64,000 nt of DNA from Paractinoplanes durhamensis (GTDB taxonomy: Bacteria; Actinomycetota; Actinomycetes; Mycobacteriales; Micromonosporaceae), in assembly GCF_016862175.1 (NCBI RefSeq), contig NZ_BOML01000056.1, positions 124,001 to 188,000 on the forward strand. Direction: 5' to 3'. The position numbers and the translations under genes are program-made. Under the pieces are notes generated by a model that was given only the letters and a program-made list of their open reading frames with translations, made no database searches and was not told the DNA's origin. Below are positions 63,948 through 64,000 of the stretch, piece by piece; within the stretch, counting starts at the first letter, position 1, and each line of letters starts with the position of its first letter.

Positions 63948-64000
63948 ATGGAGGCACGGTTGCAACGCGATGAGGTCGGCCTGCGCATCACGGCCGAATG
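63948..64000 (+). CDS. Possible gene start, truncated by the window end
   Basis: An ATG opens 'E-A-R-L-Q-R-D-E-V-G-L-R-I-T-A-E' to the window edge with no stop. The GGTTGCAACG palindrome-like site is inside these first codons. It is too short to identify. Confidence 0.25.
   Translation, partial: MEARLQRDEVGLRITAE

Noticed and set aside
1..64000. CRISPR arrays or an antibiotic biosynthetic cluster
   Set aside because: I saw no regularly spaced repeats with spacers and no PKS, NRPS or other core biosynthetic genes. The SARP gene alone does not make a cluster.

Overview
The window is GC-rich DNA from an actinomycete. An SARP-type regulator, DtxR/IdeR-like iron boxes, secreted hydrolases with ricin-type lectin domains and actinobacterial gene styles suggest Micromonosporaceae (Actinoplanes-like). 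That assignment is inference; no rRNA or other marker gene is present.

Layout. (1) 1-18.7 kb is ordinary chromosome: a secreted chitinase, quinone oxidoreductase, DUF4352 protein, NlpC/P60 peptidase, GAF histidine kinase, PEBP protein, methyltransferase, large membrane protein, aldo/keto reductase, an FhuF-like iron reductase behind an iron box, an unusual HTH-peptide deformylase fusion, a flavohaemoglobin-like protein, a CPBP protease, an EcsC-like protein, and tRNA-Ser(GCT) and tRNA-Arg(ACG). (2) 18,757-44,709 is a ~26 kb genomic island inserted in tRNA-Arg. It is bounded by identical 45-bp repeats: the 3' half of the tRNA at the left and a copy at the right. A tyrosine integrase lies next to the left end but carries a nonsense codon and a frameshift, and I saw no conjugation or replication genes, so the island looks stranded. 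(3) 44.7-64 kb is chromosome again: a small mer-like MerR/membrane-protein group, an SDR, a WD40 protein, an FprA-type ferredoxin reductase behind an iron box, secreted enzymes (propeller hydrolase, subtilisin-like protease, lipase), an SARP/ATPase regulator, a secreted propeller protein, and a DUF4097-ABC exporter locus with a divergent regulator.

The island has two functional halves. At 23.5-33.8 kb is a reactive-sulfur (sulfide/persulfide) module: TauE/SafE exporter, two thioredoxins, three stand-alone rhodaneses (one with a membrane tail), a CstB-like metallo-beta-lactamase/rhodanese protein, a fused double methyltransferase, a truncated sulfide:quinone oxidoreductase, OsmC, DUF302 and DUF2202 proteins, and a CsoR-family repressor that keeps both cysteines but lacks the copper-binding histidine, as in persulfide-sensing CstR. 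Eight copies of one 16-bp palindrome (ATACCC-N4-GGGTAT) sit in front of these transcription units, so they probably form one regulon. At 35.1-44.7 kb is an arsenic module: Cys-pair-rich flavin oxidoreductase plus MFS, ArsR, ArsR-phosphatase fusion, aquaporin, ArsC, thioredoxin reductase, small thioredoxin, ArsP-like permease, another ArsR, a second ArsC, and the first ~37 codons of an FAD reductase cut off at the right att site. Shared use of thioredoxin and thiol chemistry links the halves.

The island carries many lesions: frameshifts or stops in the integrase, a thioredoxin-reductase-like gene and a small ORF; a response-regulator/kinase deletion chimera; a truncated SQR. The flanking chromosome is mostly intact.
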